Origin: SIG603 sp964369215
Lineage (GTDB): Bacteria > Bacillota > Clostridia > Oscillospirales > Acutalibacteraceae
Assembly: GCA_964369215.1 (NCBI GenBank)
Contig: CAYJEZ010000067.1
Span: 1-13,642, forward strand
Length of the DNA stretch: 13,642 nucleotides
Direction of reading: 5' to 3'
Shown: in pieces, positions 1 through 6,062 of the stretch
How the letters are laid out: the number at the start of each line of letters is the position of its first letter
How positions within the stretch are numbered: the stretch's first letter is position 1
Program-made: the position numbers and the translations under genes
The notes under the pieces: model-generated
Told to the model about the DNA's origin: nothing
The model's database searches: none
Seen by the model: only the letters and a program-made list of their open reading frames with translations

Positions 1-1
1 T

Positions 2-166
2 AACCACCCTGTAGACCGTGACCCAGTTTGCGGATACAACGGAATTATAGACGAATTTTGTCCAAGATGTGGAAGACGCGAGGGCGAGGGAGTTTCTATT
101 GAGAAGCTTAATGAGTTAAGAAAGAAATTTCATGACGTGCCAGACTATACATATTATAAATATTAA
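2..166 (+). CDS. nrdD: Anaerobic ribonucleoside-triphosphate reductase large part, C-terminal end (partial)
   Basis: The last 54 codons of a gene that begins before the window. NrdD is the class III ribonucleotide reductase, which makes dNTPs under anaerobic conditions with a glycyl radical. The visible peptide begins NHPVDRDPVCGYNG and continues to CPRCGRREGEG. This fits the zinc-binding region that lies just before the glycyl-radical loop in NrdD (pattern HPxDR-C-x2-C-G-Y-x-G ... C-P-x-C-G). Two oddities stand out. The first cysteine of the first CxxC pair is replaced by Asp (DRDPVCG). The protein then runs through about 30 charged residues and stops without the R-x-x-G-Y-L radical motif. 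That motif is supplied by the separate small gene downstream at 312-476. The next in-frame codons after the stop reach a second stop at 179-181, so simple readthrough is not how the two parts join. The rest of the enzyme and any nrdG activase lie outside the window. Confidence 0.82.
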   Translation, partial: NHPVDRDPVCGYNGIIDEFCPRCGRREGEGVSIEKLNELRKKFHDVPDYTYYKY

Positions 167-196
167 GTCTTTGATGACTAAATAAAAACAAGATAT

Positions 197-239
197 TCTT
201 TTATTTACTAACTTATATTAAGGCGTGGTAAATAAAAGA
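197..239 (+). other. 12-bp inverted repeat between the two nrdD parts
   Basis: Positions 197-208 and 228-239 are perfect reverse complements (12 bp), separated by 19 nt. The stem is almost entirely A/T, so it would be weak, and there is no U-tract after it. It lies in the 145-nt gap between the truncated nrdD and the small radical-domain gene. It could be an mRNA-processing or stabilising hairpin, an operator, or chance in AT-rich DNA. Nothing else recognisable is present in 167-296. Confidence 0.35.
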
Positions 240-311
240 TTAACATAAACAAATTATGTAAAGCAGTGAAACATTTTTAACTAAACAAAGATTATTAAAG
301 GAGGATTTATT

Positions 312-476
312 ATGTCAGCTAGACGCATTTCAGAAGGAACCATAATGGTAGGAGAGGGCAAGCCTTTCGAAAGAATAAGAAGAATTACAGGATACTTAGT
401 AGGGACAACTGACCGTTGGAACGATGCTAAGAGATGTGAAGAAAAAGACAGAGTAAAACACGGTATGCAAAAGTAA
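312..476 (+). CDS. Stand-alone glycyl-radical domain of anaerobic ribonucleotide reductase (54 aa)
   Basis: This 54-residue protein contains the C-terminal radical segment normally fused to NrdD: ERIRRITGYLVGT, then DRWNDAK, then EEKDRVKH. In NrdD the glycine of the R-x-x-G-Y-L loop is turned into a stable glycyl radical by the radical-SAM activase NrdG; the equivalent here is Gly27. The fused family version ends in the same way, with a GK/AK-rich stretch and RVKH. The start is firm: an AAAGGAGG ribosome binding site at 297-304 sits 7 nt before the ATG, and an in-frame stop at 282-284 excludes an upstream extension. It is in a different frame from the nrdD end at 2-166, so it is a true separate gene and not one broken by a simple stop. 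I infer that it binds the large NrdD polypeptide and completes the active site, in the way that stand-alone YfiD/GrcA supplies a replacement radical domain to pyruvate formate-lyase. A terminator follows at 512-574. Confidence 0.83.
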   Translation: MSARRISEGTIMVGEGKPFERIRRITGYLVGTTDRWNDAKRCEEKDRVKHGMQK

Positions 477-511
477 GTTTATTGTTACATTTTGAGTAAA
501 TTTAGTTAGAT

Positions 512-574
512 AAAATCTCTTTAACAATAGCAGGTGCTAAGGTGATTAGCATTAGCTATATTAAAGAGATTTTT
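512..574 (+). terminator. Large rho-independent-type hairpin after the nrdD genes
   Basis: A 13-bp perfect outer stem (512-524 with 561-573) encloses a second stem (527-531 with 555-559) and an apical stem (534-540 with 546-552, one G-T pair) capped by a five-base loop at 541-545. A run of T residues at 570-574 follows on the plus strand. It would end the transcript of the small radical-domain gene. On the minus strand the outer stem is also followed by four T residues, so it could terminate a leftward RNA from the 589-771 element as well. Confidence 0.75.
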
Positions 575-588
575 ACTGTGCTAATAAA

Positions 589-771
589 TAGCCACTAGAA
601 ACGAATTTGAGGTCAAAGATTTCTAAAGTGATGCGTTGGTTTATAACAAAGAAAAACCTTGCAGCAAGGCTTAACCTGGCAAAAAAGTTTATGCTACAAT
701 ACTGGCTTTGACACAGTTAGAAAGCCCACACATCGCTTTAGAAACGGGTTCGGATTTGTTCCTAGTGGCTA
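589..771. ncRNA. Candidate structured RNA: ~183-nt rod, 6S-like architecture
   Basis: This part of the 442-nt gene-free stretch (477-918) folds into a long rod. Closing stem: 589-608 pairs with 752-771, with one mismatch (A599/C761) and a few G-T pairs. After an asymmetric internal loop, a second stem pairs 620-642 with 722-744 with two mismatches. The centre holds small competing hairpins: CCTTG/CAAGG near 657-669, and GGCTTT/AAAGCC near 704-726. A long interrupted duplex enclosing an unpaired centre is the architecture of 6S RNA, which binds RNA polymerase, and the size fits. I cannot match the sequence to a family, and other structured RNAs (for example raiA-type) remain possible. Strand is uncertain. 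On plus, an extended -10 (TG at 579-580, TAATAA at 582-587) would start slightly inside the stem. On minus, TATAAG (782-777) would start near 770, exactly at the stem end, and the hairpin at 512-574 could terminate it; no good -35 is seen for either. Confidence 0.5.
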
Positions 772-788
772 AACACCTTATATCAAAA

Positions 789-818
789 AAAGAAGTAGTT
801 ATCTTCTTTAAATAACTA
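789..818 (+). terminator. Two overlapping short hairpins before the flippase gene (weak terminator?)
   Basis: 789-795 pairs perfectly with 803-809 (7 bp). The 7-nt loop of that hairpin (796-802) is itself complementary to 812-818. The two 7-bp helices could be alternatives or, with strain, a compact pseudoknot. There is only a short T-rich stretch, so terminator function for a plus-strand RNA ending near 771 is plausible but not strong. The second helix could instead act as an anti-terminator. Confidence 0.3.
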
Positions 819-849
819 TATCGTACAAATAATCATAAATTAACGTGGC

Positions 850-877
850 TTGCTATATAAATTAGTAGTGTTATAAA
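850..877 (+). promoter_or_regulatory. Candidate sigma-A-type promoter for the flippase-mazG-hup unit
   Basis: TTGCTA at 850-855 and TATAAA at 872-877 are separated by 16 nt, with a TG one base before the -10 (869-870), making an extended -10. A start near 884 would leave a leader of about 35 nt before the ATG at 919. AT-rich DNA gives many such matches, so this is a pattern call only. Confidence 0.4.
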
Positions 878-918
878 AAAGTAATTTTACTAAAAAATAG
901 CAAAGGATGCTTTGATAT

Positions 919-2661
919 ATGATAAAACAGGTTAACGACAGGCAAAGCTTTTTACATGGAGCTGCACTGTTAGCAGCTGCAGTTGTAGTGGTTAAAATAA
1001 TTGGGGCATTGTTTAAAATTCCACTTACTAGGCTTATTTCTGAAAATGGAATGGGTTTTTTCAATACTTCTTTTTCGGTATATTTTGTGTTTTACACACT
1101 TGCTACGGCGGGTTTACCCACGGCACTATCTAAGCTTATAGCCGAAAACTACTCGAAATTTAATTTTGAAAACATAAATAAGCTTAAAACTATAGCAAGC
1201 ATATTGTTTTTCATTCTGGGTACAATATGTACGGTATTTATGGCTCTTATAGCTTCACCGTATACCGAGTATATAGGAAATAGCATGGCGTATATACCGA
1301 TGTTAGCACTTGCTCCATCTGTGCTTTTATGTGCTCTAAGTTCATCTTACAAAGGTTTTTTTCAAGGTATGAGTAATATGATACCTACAGCTATAACTGA
1401 GATAATAGAGGCTTTAGGTAGATTAGTGTTTGGCTTAGGTTTAGCTTATTATGCTATATATTACTATACGCAGCAGTACAATACCACAGGCGTGATTATA
1501 GGAATATCACCCAGTGCAAATACAGCTAACGAAATGATTTATGCACTAGGGGCAACAGCGGCGGTGTTAGGAGTTACTATTGGGAATTTTTTAGGATTAG
1601 TATATAGCTTTATTAAATATCAAAAAAATAAAAAAAGATTTAACCGTTTAAGAGCTTCTCAAAGTGTTAAGCCTGATAAAGTGTCTTATTTATTAAAAAA
1701 GCTTGTTGTTACAGCTATTCCTATAGGAATAGGTGCTCTAGTAATAAGTTTATCTTTATTTGTAGATGCATCGCTTTTATTAATGAGACTAACAGAACTT
1801 ATTAATAATTCAGGAGATGAAATAATAAATTACTATAAAGGAATGATACCAGAAGAAAACATAAATAATCCAAAAACTATACCGAACTACTTATATGGAT
1901 GCTACAGCTTTTCGTTAGCTCTGTTTATGCTTGTGCCAACAATAACACAAAGCTTTGCTATAAGTGCTGTTCCTGCGCTAACCAACGCTTGGGTGTTAAA
2001 AAATAATAAGAGTATAAAAATAAATACAGAGTCAGTTTTAAGGTTAACTTGCGTTTTTAGCATTCCGGCTGGCCTGGGGCTTAGTGTTATTGCCTTACCT
2101 CTGGTGATTGTTTTAAATGGTGAAGGTGGTTCAACATTTATTATATATAGACTTCTTGCTATTTTGGGTATTGCTTCTGTCTTTGCAGCTATGCTTATTC
2201 CTGTTAGTGCAATGTTGCAGTCAATAAATAAAGCAAAAACTACAGTAGCAATACTTGTTAGCGGTTTGAGTTTAAAAGTGGTGCTGAGTTATTACTTATG
2301 TTTTTTGCCTGAACTTAATATATATGGTGTGGCTATATCTACATTAGCTAGTTATTTTTTTATGCTAAGTATTAGCTTGACTATACTGGTAAAAAGCCTT
2401 ATTATAAAGATAGATGTATATAGTGCGCTAATAAAACCCTTGCTCTGCTCATTGAGTGCAATATTGTGTGTATATACACTAAGTACCTACTTGACGAATT
2501 TAGGTGTAGATGAGGTAATTAATTGTTTAGTTAGTATTGTGTTTGCGGTTTTGATTTATAGTGTGTTACTTTTATATAGCAAGACAATAACTAAAAATGA
2601 TGTGAAAATGTTACCGCAAAGTGATAAAATATTAGTTGTTCTTAATAAATACATAAATTGA
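919..2661 (+). CDS. SpoVB/YabM-like lipid-linked oligosaccharide flippase (MOP/MurJ superfamily), 580 aa
   Basis: An integral membrane protein with about 14 hydrophobic segments, near residues 13-33, 50-68, 92-112, 124-142, 160-182, 206-232, 262-282, 327-347, 375-397, 408-430, 441-461, 468-492, 505-523 and 535-554. That is the topology of MOP-superfamily exporters. The N-terminus (FLHGAALLAAA, then a GALFKIP-like loop) and the AGLPTALSKLIAE motif at 64-76 are typical of the SpoVB/YabM branch. Those proteins flip lipid-linked cell-wall or spore-cortex precursors across the cytoplasmic membrane. In Bacillus and Clostridia a member of this branch sits directly before mazG, as here (18-nt gap), which supports the assignment. 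The soluble insert around 293-322 between helices 7 and 8 is polar. The start is supported by AAAGGA at 902-907, a rather long 11 nt from the ATG. The exact substrate, and whether it serves sporulation or vegetative peptidoglycan synthesis, cannot be told from sequence. Probably co-transcribed with mazG and hup. Confidence 0.85.
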   Translation: MIKQVNDRQSFLHGAALLAAAVVVVKIIGALFKIPLTRLISENGMGFFNTSFSVYFVFYTLATAGLPTALSKLIAENYSKFNFENINKLKTIASILFFILGTICTVFMALIASPYTEYIGNSMAYIPMLALAPSVLLCALSSSYKGFFQGMSNMIPTAITEIIEALGRLVFGLGLAYYAIYYYTQQYNTTGVIIGISPSANTANEMIYALGATAAVLGVTIGNFLGLVYSFIKYQKNKKRFNRLRASQSVKPDKVSYLLKKLVVTAIPIGIGALVISLSLFVDASLLLMRLTELINNSGDEIINYYKGMIPEENINNPKTIPNYLYGCYSFSLALFMLVPTITQSFAISAVPALTNAWVLKNNKSIKINTESVLRLTCVFSIPAGLGLSVIALPLVIVLNGEGGSTFIIYRLLAILGIASVFAAMLIPVSAMLQSINKAKTTVAILVSGLSLKVVLSYYLCFLPELNIYGVAISTLASYFFMLSISLTILVKSLIIKIDVYSALIKPLLCSLSAILCVYTLSTYLTNLGVDEVINCLVSIVFAVLIYSVLLLYSKTITKNDVKMLPQSDKILVVLNKYIN

Positions 2662-2679
2662 TGAGAGGAAAAACATATA

Positions 2680-3339
2680 ATGGATGTAAAAAAATATATT
2701 AGCAAAGAAGAATTTGACGTTAATGATTTAATAGATATTATGAAAATACTTAGGTCAGACGAAGGTTGTCCATGGGATGCCGAGCAGACGCATAAAAGCA
2801 TTAGAAATAACTTTATCGAAGAATGCTATGAGGCAGTAGAGGCAATAGATGATGAAGATTTTGAACTATTAAAAGAAGAGTTAGGAGATGTTTTGTTGCA
2901 GGTTGTTTTTCACAGTGAAATGGCTAGTGAAAAAGAGATATTTGGTTTTGATGAAGTTGTGAGTGAAGTGTGCAAAAAGTTAGTAGTAAGGCACCCGCAT
3001 ATTTTTTCTGATACAAACGTAAATGGTGTAGATGATGTATTGACAAATTGGGAGAGTATTAAGCAGGCGACAAAGGGCAGAAAAACTCTTAAGCAATCGC
3101 TTGAAGGAGTATCTAAAGCCTTACCTTCACTTATGAAATACCAAAAAATATATAAAAAATTGTCAAAAAGTCAAAAAAAAATTGATAAAACTATTGACAA
3201 TTTAGAAAAATCAGATAAAATAGATATAGAATATGTAGGCGCTGAGTTGGCAAGGCTTGTAGCCTTAGCTGAAGAGAATAATATAAATGCAGAAGAAGCG
3301 CTTAGTTTGTATAGTGACAAAATTATAAATGATTTATAA
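2680..3339 (+). CDS. mazG: MazG nucleoside triphosphate pyrophosphohydrolase, 219 aa
   Basis: MazG hydrolyses NTPs and dNTPs to the monophosphate and pyrophosphate, a house-cleaning activity in the cytoplasm. The first MazG domain is complete: CPWDAEQTH (30-38), the metal-binding EExxE at 47-51 (EECYE), EELGD at 66-70, VVFHSEMA (76-82), RHPHIF (104-109) and WESIK (124-128). The second domain, which in E. coli MazG carries the main catalytic site, is shortened and altered. The stretch IEYVGAELARL (183-193) sits where a metal-binding E-E-x-G-D-L-L would be, with Ala188 in place of the Asp, and the preceding glutamate-rich helix is replaced by a lysine-rich one (about 156-180). At 219 aa it is shorter than the 263-aa E. 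coli protein. The start has GAGAGGAA at 2663-2670 about 9 nt upstream. The SpoVB-like/mazG/HU order is a familiar Firmicutes arrangement. Confidence 0.92.
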   Translation: MDVKKYISKEEFDVNDLIDIMKILRSDEGCPWDAEQTHKSIRNNFIEECYEAVEAIDDEDFELLKEELGDVLLQVVFHSEMASEKEIFGFDEVVSEVCKKLVVRHPHIFSDTNVNGVDDVLTNWESIKQATKGRKTLKQSLEGVSKALPSLMKYQKIYKKLSKSQKKIDKTIDNLEKSDKIDIEYVGAELARLVALAEENNINAEEALSLYSDKIINDL

Positions 3340-3340
3340 T
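3314..3340 (+). promoter_or_regulatory. Possible internal promoter for hup
   Basis: GTGACA (3314-3319) and a perfect TATAAT (3335-3340) overlap the end of mazG, but the spacer is only 15 nt. A second TATAAT lies at 3348-3353 without a good -35. HU is usually expressed far above MazG, so a dedicated promoter would make sense, but the sequence match is moderate. Confidence 0.28.
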
Positions 3341-3397
3341 TGAGGACTATAATCGGTTTTTGCCGACGAAATTATATAAAATATGGAGGAAGAACAA

Positions 3398-3673
3398 ATG
3401 AACAAAACAGAATTGATTGCTGCTGTTGCAGAGAAATCAGGCATGACAAAGAAAGAGGCAGATGTCGCTGTTAATACAGTTTTCGAGACAATTACACAAA
3501 CACTTACTAATGGAGAGAAAGTTCAATTAGTAGGTTTTGGTACTTTCGAGGTAAAAGACAGAGGTGCAAGAACAGGACGTGACCCAAGAACAAACAAAGC
3601 TATTGAAATTCCAGCTTACAAAGCTCCTGTATTTAAAGTTGGTAAAGCACTTAAAGACACTGTTAACAAATAA
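3398..3673 (+). CDS. hup: HU family histone-like DNA-binding protein, 91 aa
   Basis: Small dimeric nucleoid protein that bends DNA without strong sequence preference. All family landmarks are present: MNKTELIAAVAEKSGMTKKEA at the start (helix-turn-helix dimer core), VGFGTFEV (about 45-52), then the flexible DNA-binding arm GRDPRTNKAIEIPAYKAP with the intercalating Pro in the DPRT turn, and FKVGKALKD at the end. The arm has Asp where most HU proteins have Asn (GRNP). The start is set at 3398, because an ATG at 3383 is part of the ribosome binding site ATGGAGGA. From GGAGGA (3385-3390) there are 7 nt to the chosen ATG, and the resulting 91 aa is the usual HU length. A strong terminator follows at 3688-3712. 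Likely transcribed with mazG and perhaps also from its own promoter. Confidence 0.95.
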   Translation: MNKTELIAAVAEKSGMTKKEADVAVNTVFETITQTLTNGEKVQLVGFGTFEVKDRGARTGRDPRTNKAIEIPAYKAPVFKVGKALKDTVNK

Positions 3674-3687
3674 ATTTTTGATTTAAC

Positions 3688-3712
3688 AAGGGCTGCGTTG
3701 CAGTCCTTTTTT
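3688..3712 (+). terminator. Rho-independent terminator after hup
   Basis: A 9-bp stem, 3688-3696 with 3700-3708 (one G-T pair), a three-base loop, and T residues at 3707-3712. It starts 15 nt after the hup stop and is a standard intrinsic terminator. Confidence 0.88.
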
Positions 3713-3837
3713 ATGCTTTTTTGATAAATCGAGAAGTTTGATTATTACGCTTGAAAAAATTATCATATAATGGTAAAATAGGTAACAATATATGATATAT
3801 TCAAATCACATCAAATAAATGCTATCAAAAGCTTTTT

Positions 3838-3861
3838 GTAAAACTAAAGTTTTACTATACT
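3838..3861 (+). promoter_or_regulatory. Inverted repeat next to a -10-like box upstream of the HAD gene
   Basis: GTAAAAC (3838-3844) and GTTTTAC (3849-3855) form a perfect 7-4-7 inverted repeat immediately before TATACT (3856-3861). The arrangement resembles an operator lying between -35 and -10, though the -35 (TTTTTG at 3833-3838) is poor. The 250-nt gap 3674-3936 also contains a perfect AT palindrome at 3787-3801 and a TATAAT at 3766-3771 with no well-spaced -35. Nothing else was recognised there. Confidence 0.28.
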
Positions 3862-3936
3862 TTATTGGGTTTTGTGAGCAGAGATTTGTTTTGATTTTGT
3901 AGTGGTTTGAGTATAAATTAATTAATGAGGTGCTAT

Positions 3937-4764
3937 ATGGCGGTAAAACTATTGGCTTTTGATTTAGATGAAACTACAATTATTGGTAACAAATACTTGC
4001 CCGATGAAAACAGAGAAGCTCTTTTTAATGCAAAAGAGAAGGGTGTAATATTAGTTCCTGCAACTGGTAGAGTTATAAGATTTATTCCTAAAGAAATTTT
4101 AGAGCTAAATTATTTAGACTATGCAATAACTTCAAACGGTGGCGATGTTTATAATTTGAAAAATTTAGATGTAGTTTACAGCTCGCTATTACCAAGAGAA
4201 ACAGCTTTAAAAATAGAGGAATTATTATTAAACTACCCAGTTTATTTAGATTATTACATAGGGCAATATCCTGTTACTAAAGAGCGTGATAGAGAACTGG
4301 CTAAGAAAAAATATAATATTCCTCAGAGAAAATATGTGTTTTTAGATAAGGAGTACAAATATGTAAATTCGCTTGAAGAGGGAATAGACTCAATGAACTG
4401 TTTGCCCTCTAAAATTTTTATGCCATACTTACCTGATAATTTAAGAGAAGAGATTTTATTTCAGCTATCTAAGTTTGATGATATTTCAGTTACTTATTCA
4501 TTTAAAGATAATTTAGAGATTAACCATAAATACGCTACTAAAGGTTATGCTTTAGAGTATTTATGTAAAAGTTTAAACATTAACAAAAGCGAAGTTATGG
4601 CAATAGGCGACAATGGAAATGATATATCTATGCTAAAATATGCAGGGGTAAGTGTTGCTATGGGCAATGCAGAAAAAGCAACAAAAGCAGCCTCTAAACA
4701 TGTTACAGATACTTGTGAAAACTTTGGTTTTGCTAAAGCAGTGAATGATTTTATTTTAAAATAA
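3937..4764 (+). CDS. Cof-type HAD-IIB family phosphatase, 275 aa
   Basis: A cytoplasmic Mg-dependent phosphatase of the haloacid dehalogenase superfamily, Cof/YidA-like branch, whose members act on small phosphorylated metabolites such as sugar phosphates or flavin/pyridoxal phosphates. Motif I is AFDLDETT (nucleophile Asp9, general acid Asp11), with Glu replacing the common Gly after the second Asp. Motif II is ATGR (42-45), motif III the lysine in ATKG (Lys202), and motif IV GDNGND (224-229). The type IIB cap lies between motifs II and III. The start is placed at 3937: GAGGTG at 3927-3932 precedes it, whereas an in-frame ATG at 3925 overlaps that site and has no ribosome binding site of its own. 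The gene stands alone between two terminators, so its neighbours do not point to a substrate. Confidence 0.88.
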   Translation: MAVKLLAFDLDETTIIGNKYLPDENREALFNAKEKGVILVPATGRVIRFIPKEILELNYLDYAITSNGGDVYNLKNLDVVYSSLLPRETALKIEELLLNYPVYLDYYIGQYPVTKERDRELAKKKYNIPQRKYVFLDKEYKYVNSLEEGIDSMNCLPSKIFMPYLPDNLREEILFQLSKFDDISVTYSFKDNLEINHKYATKGYALEYLCKSLNINKSEVMAIGDNGNDISMLKYAGVSVAMGNAEKATKAASKHVTDTCENFGFAKAVNDFILK

Positions 4765-4770
4765 AAAGAT

Positions 4771-4802
4771 AATGGAGGGCGGATAATTAGCTGCCCTCCA
4801 TT
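4771..4802. terminator. Bidirectional terminator between HAD and GNAT genes
   Basis: A perfect 10-bp stem, 4771-4780 with 4793-4802, and a 12-nt loop. It sits between the stop codons of the convergent HAD (4764) and acetyltransferase (4811) genes. T-rich sequence follows on both strands, stronger on the minus strand (ATCTTTTTAT after the stem), so it likely serves both. Confidence 0.82.
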
Positions 4803-4810
4803 TGTATATA

Positions 4811-6043
4811 CTAGAATAAATCTAAAACTGCATTAGGTTTAAAATAAAAAACTTTGTCAATATTTTCTTGATTGCTTATAATTTCTAAGTCGAGTTTTAA
4901 GCAGTCTTTAGCATTGTGGTAACAACCACAAATAAGTGAAGAAAAAGTAGAAATATCCATTCCTATATCATAGCTTCCAGTTGTTTTCACTACGCTTTCA
5001 CATTTACCATTTTTAAAAATAACCTTAAAAATAGTATTGTTCCAATCGCAGTACTTATCAGTTATTTTAATGTCAAGCTCTCCGCTGCCTTTATAATTGC
5101 TTAATTGTAGAATTTTCTGAGCATCTATTACTCTAACCATACCACTTGCTTTTCTTTGGCAATGTGTAAAGTTAGCCTCGTTTATTAAGCCGTCTATATT
5201 TATATTTGAGGGGACAAAAAATTTAATGCTATCGTAATTAGAAGAGAAAGTGAGAGCGAAGTCCATAAGCCCTAAAAAGCCCTCAGTATCGGTAAACATA
5301 AAGTCGTTGTCAGTACCAAAAAAGTGGGTGCAGTCCATAATGCTTTTGCCGTCAACATTGTTCTTTTTAAACATCATAAAACCTTTTGCCACACCGTCTT
5401 TGTTTCTCCAAACATAGGCGTATTTTTTATTTTTATATGTTTCGCGATTGTTATAATACCTATAGTGTGCCTCGTCTCTTACACTTGTTAAATTGTAATT
5501 TGTATACATTTTTTTGTATATTTCGTCTACAACATCATAACTGTCTTCAGGAGCTAGCATCTCGATGCTACCCTCTACACCACTGTTTTTAAATGCTTTA
5601 AAATCTATAGTCCATATGTTAATAGCAGAGTTTACCTCGTAACCAAATTTTCTGTAGTATGAGCAACTGAATGGAAAAAGATAACTAATGGGAAAATCAT
5701 CTTCTTTTAATTTAGGAAATAAATATTTAAAACTCTCTCTAATACAGCCATTTCTTCTATAAGGTGGAAGCGTGGCAACGTTGCCAATCCCGCTCATCAT
5801 TAACTTGTTTCCATCGAAGTTTACAAGAAATGGTATAGATAATAAATTGCTATACAAGGTTATTCCGTCGTCTGAGTATGCTCCAATGGACTTGACTTTA
5901 TGCCCGTTAGACGCCCTCATTCCTACTTCGTCTAATTTTTTGTCAATGTCAAAATCATTTAAGTCTAATGAAAATTCAAAGGCAACAGCTGAAACTACGC
6001 TTGCTTGCTTAAAATCTTCTCTTCCAATTTCTTTAATTATCAA
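4811..6043 (-). CDS. Eis-like GNAT family N-acetyltransferase, 410 aa
   Basis: An acetyl-CoA-dependent N-acetyltransferase of the two-GNAT plus SCP2-like layout seen in mycobacterial Eis, which acetylates amines on aminoglycosides, peptides and other substrates. The N-terminal GNAT has the acetyl-CoA loop PPYRRNGCIR (93-102), preceded by the strand GIGNVATLP. FPFSCSYYRKFGYE follows, where Tyr135 matches the tyrosine (Tyr126 in M. tuberculosis Eis) used as general acid. The protein ends in Phe, as does Eis, whose terminal carboxylate takes part in catalysis. Length is also close to Eis (402 aa). The last ~110 residues fit the SCP2-like domain. It starts with TTG at 6043-6041, preceded by AAGGAG with 9-nt spacing. 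It is the second gene of a leftward unit, 19 nt after sulfatase A. That pairing suggests a small amino-bearing substrate such as an amino sugar, but this is inference and resistance-type roles are equally open. Confidence 0.85.
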   Translation of the reverse strand: MIIKEIGREDFKQASVVSAVAFEFSLDLNDFDIDKKLDEVGMRASNGHKVKSIGAYSDDGITLYSNLLSIPFLVNFDGNKLMMSGIGNVATLPPYRRNGCIRESFKYLFPKLKEDDFPISYLFPFSCSYYRKFGYEVNSAINIWTIDFKAFKNSGVEGSIEMLAPEDSYDVVDEIYKKMYTNYNLTSVRDEAHYRYYNNRETYKNKKYAYVWRNKDGVAKGFMMFKKNNVDGKSIMDCTHFFGTDNDFMFTDTEGFLGLMDFALTFSSNYDSIKFFVPSNINIDGLINEANFTHCQRKASGMVRVIDAQKILQLSNYKGSGELDIKITDKYCDWNNTIFKVIFKNGKCESVVKTTGSYDIGMDISTFSSLICGCYHNAKDCLKLDLEIISNQENIDKVFYFKPNAVLDLF

Positions 6044-6062
6044 GCTTTATCACTCCTTAAAC

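Noticed and set aside
167..311. Frameshift or readthrough joining the nrdD end to the radical-domain gene
   Set aside because: The two are in different frames, a second in-frame stop follows at 179-181, the small gene has an in-frame stop at 282-284 before its ATG, and it carries its own strong ribosome binding site.
745..756. tRNA T-arm-like sequence (GGGTTCGGATT)
   Set aside because: No acceptor stem, anticodon arm or matching T-stem surrounds it; the bases are used in the 589-771 rod.
477..918. Riboswitch, tmRNA, SRP RNA or RNase P RNA in the gene-free stretch
   Set aside because: I see none of the conserved cores of these RNAs. The rod-like pairing fits none of them, so only a structured RNA of uncertain family is called.
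3383..3397. Upstream ATG start for hup
   Set aside because: This ATG is part of the GGAGGA ribosome binding site for the start at 3398, which gives the standard 91-aa HU.
3925..3936. Upstream ATG start for the HAD phosphatase
   Set aside because: It overlaps the GAGGTG site that serves the ATG at 3937 and has no site of its own.
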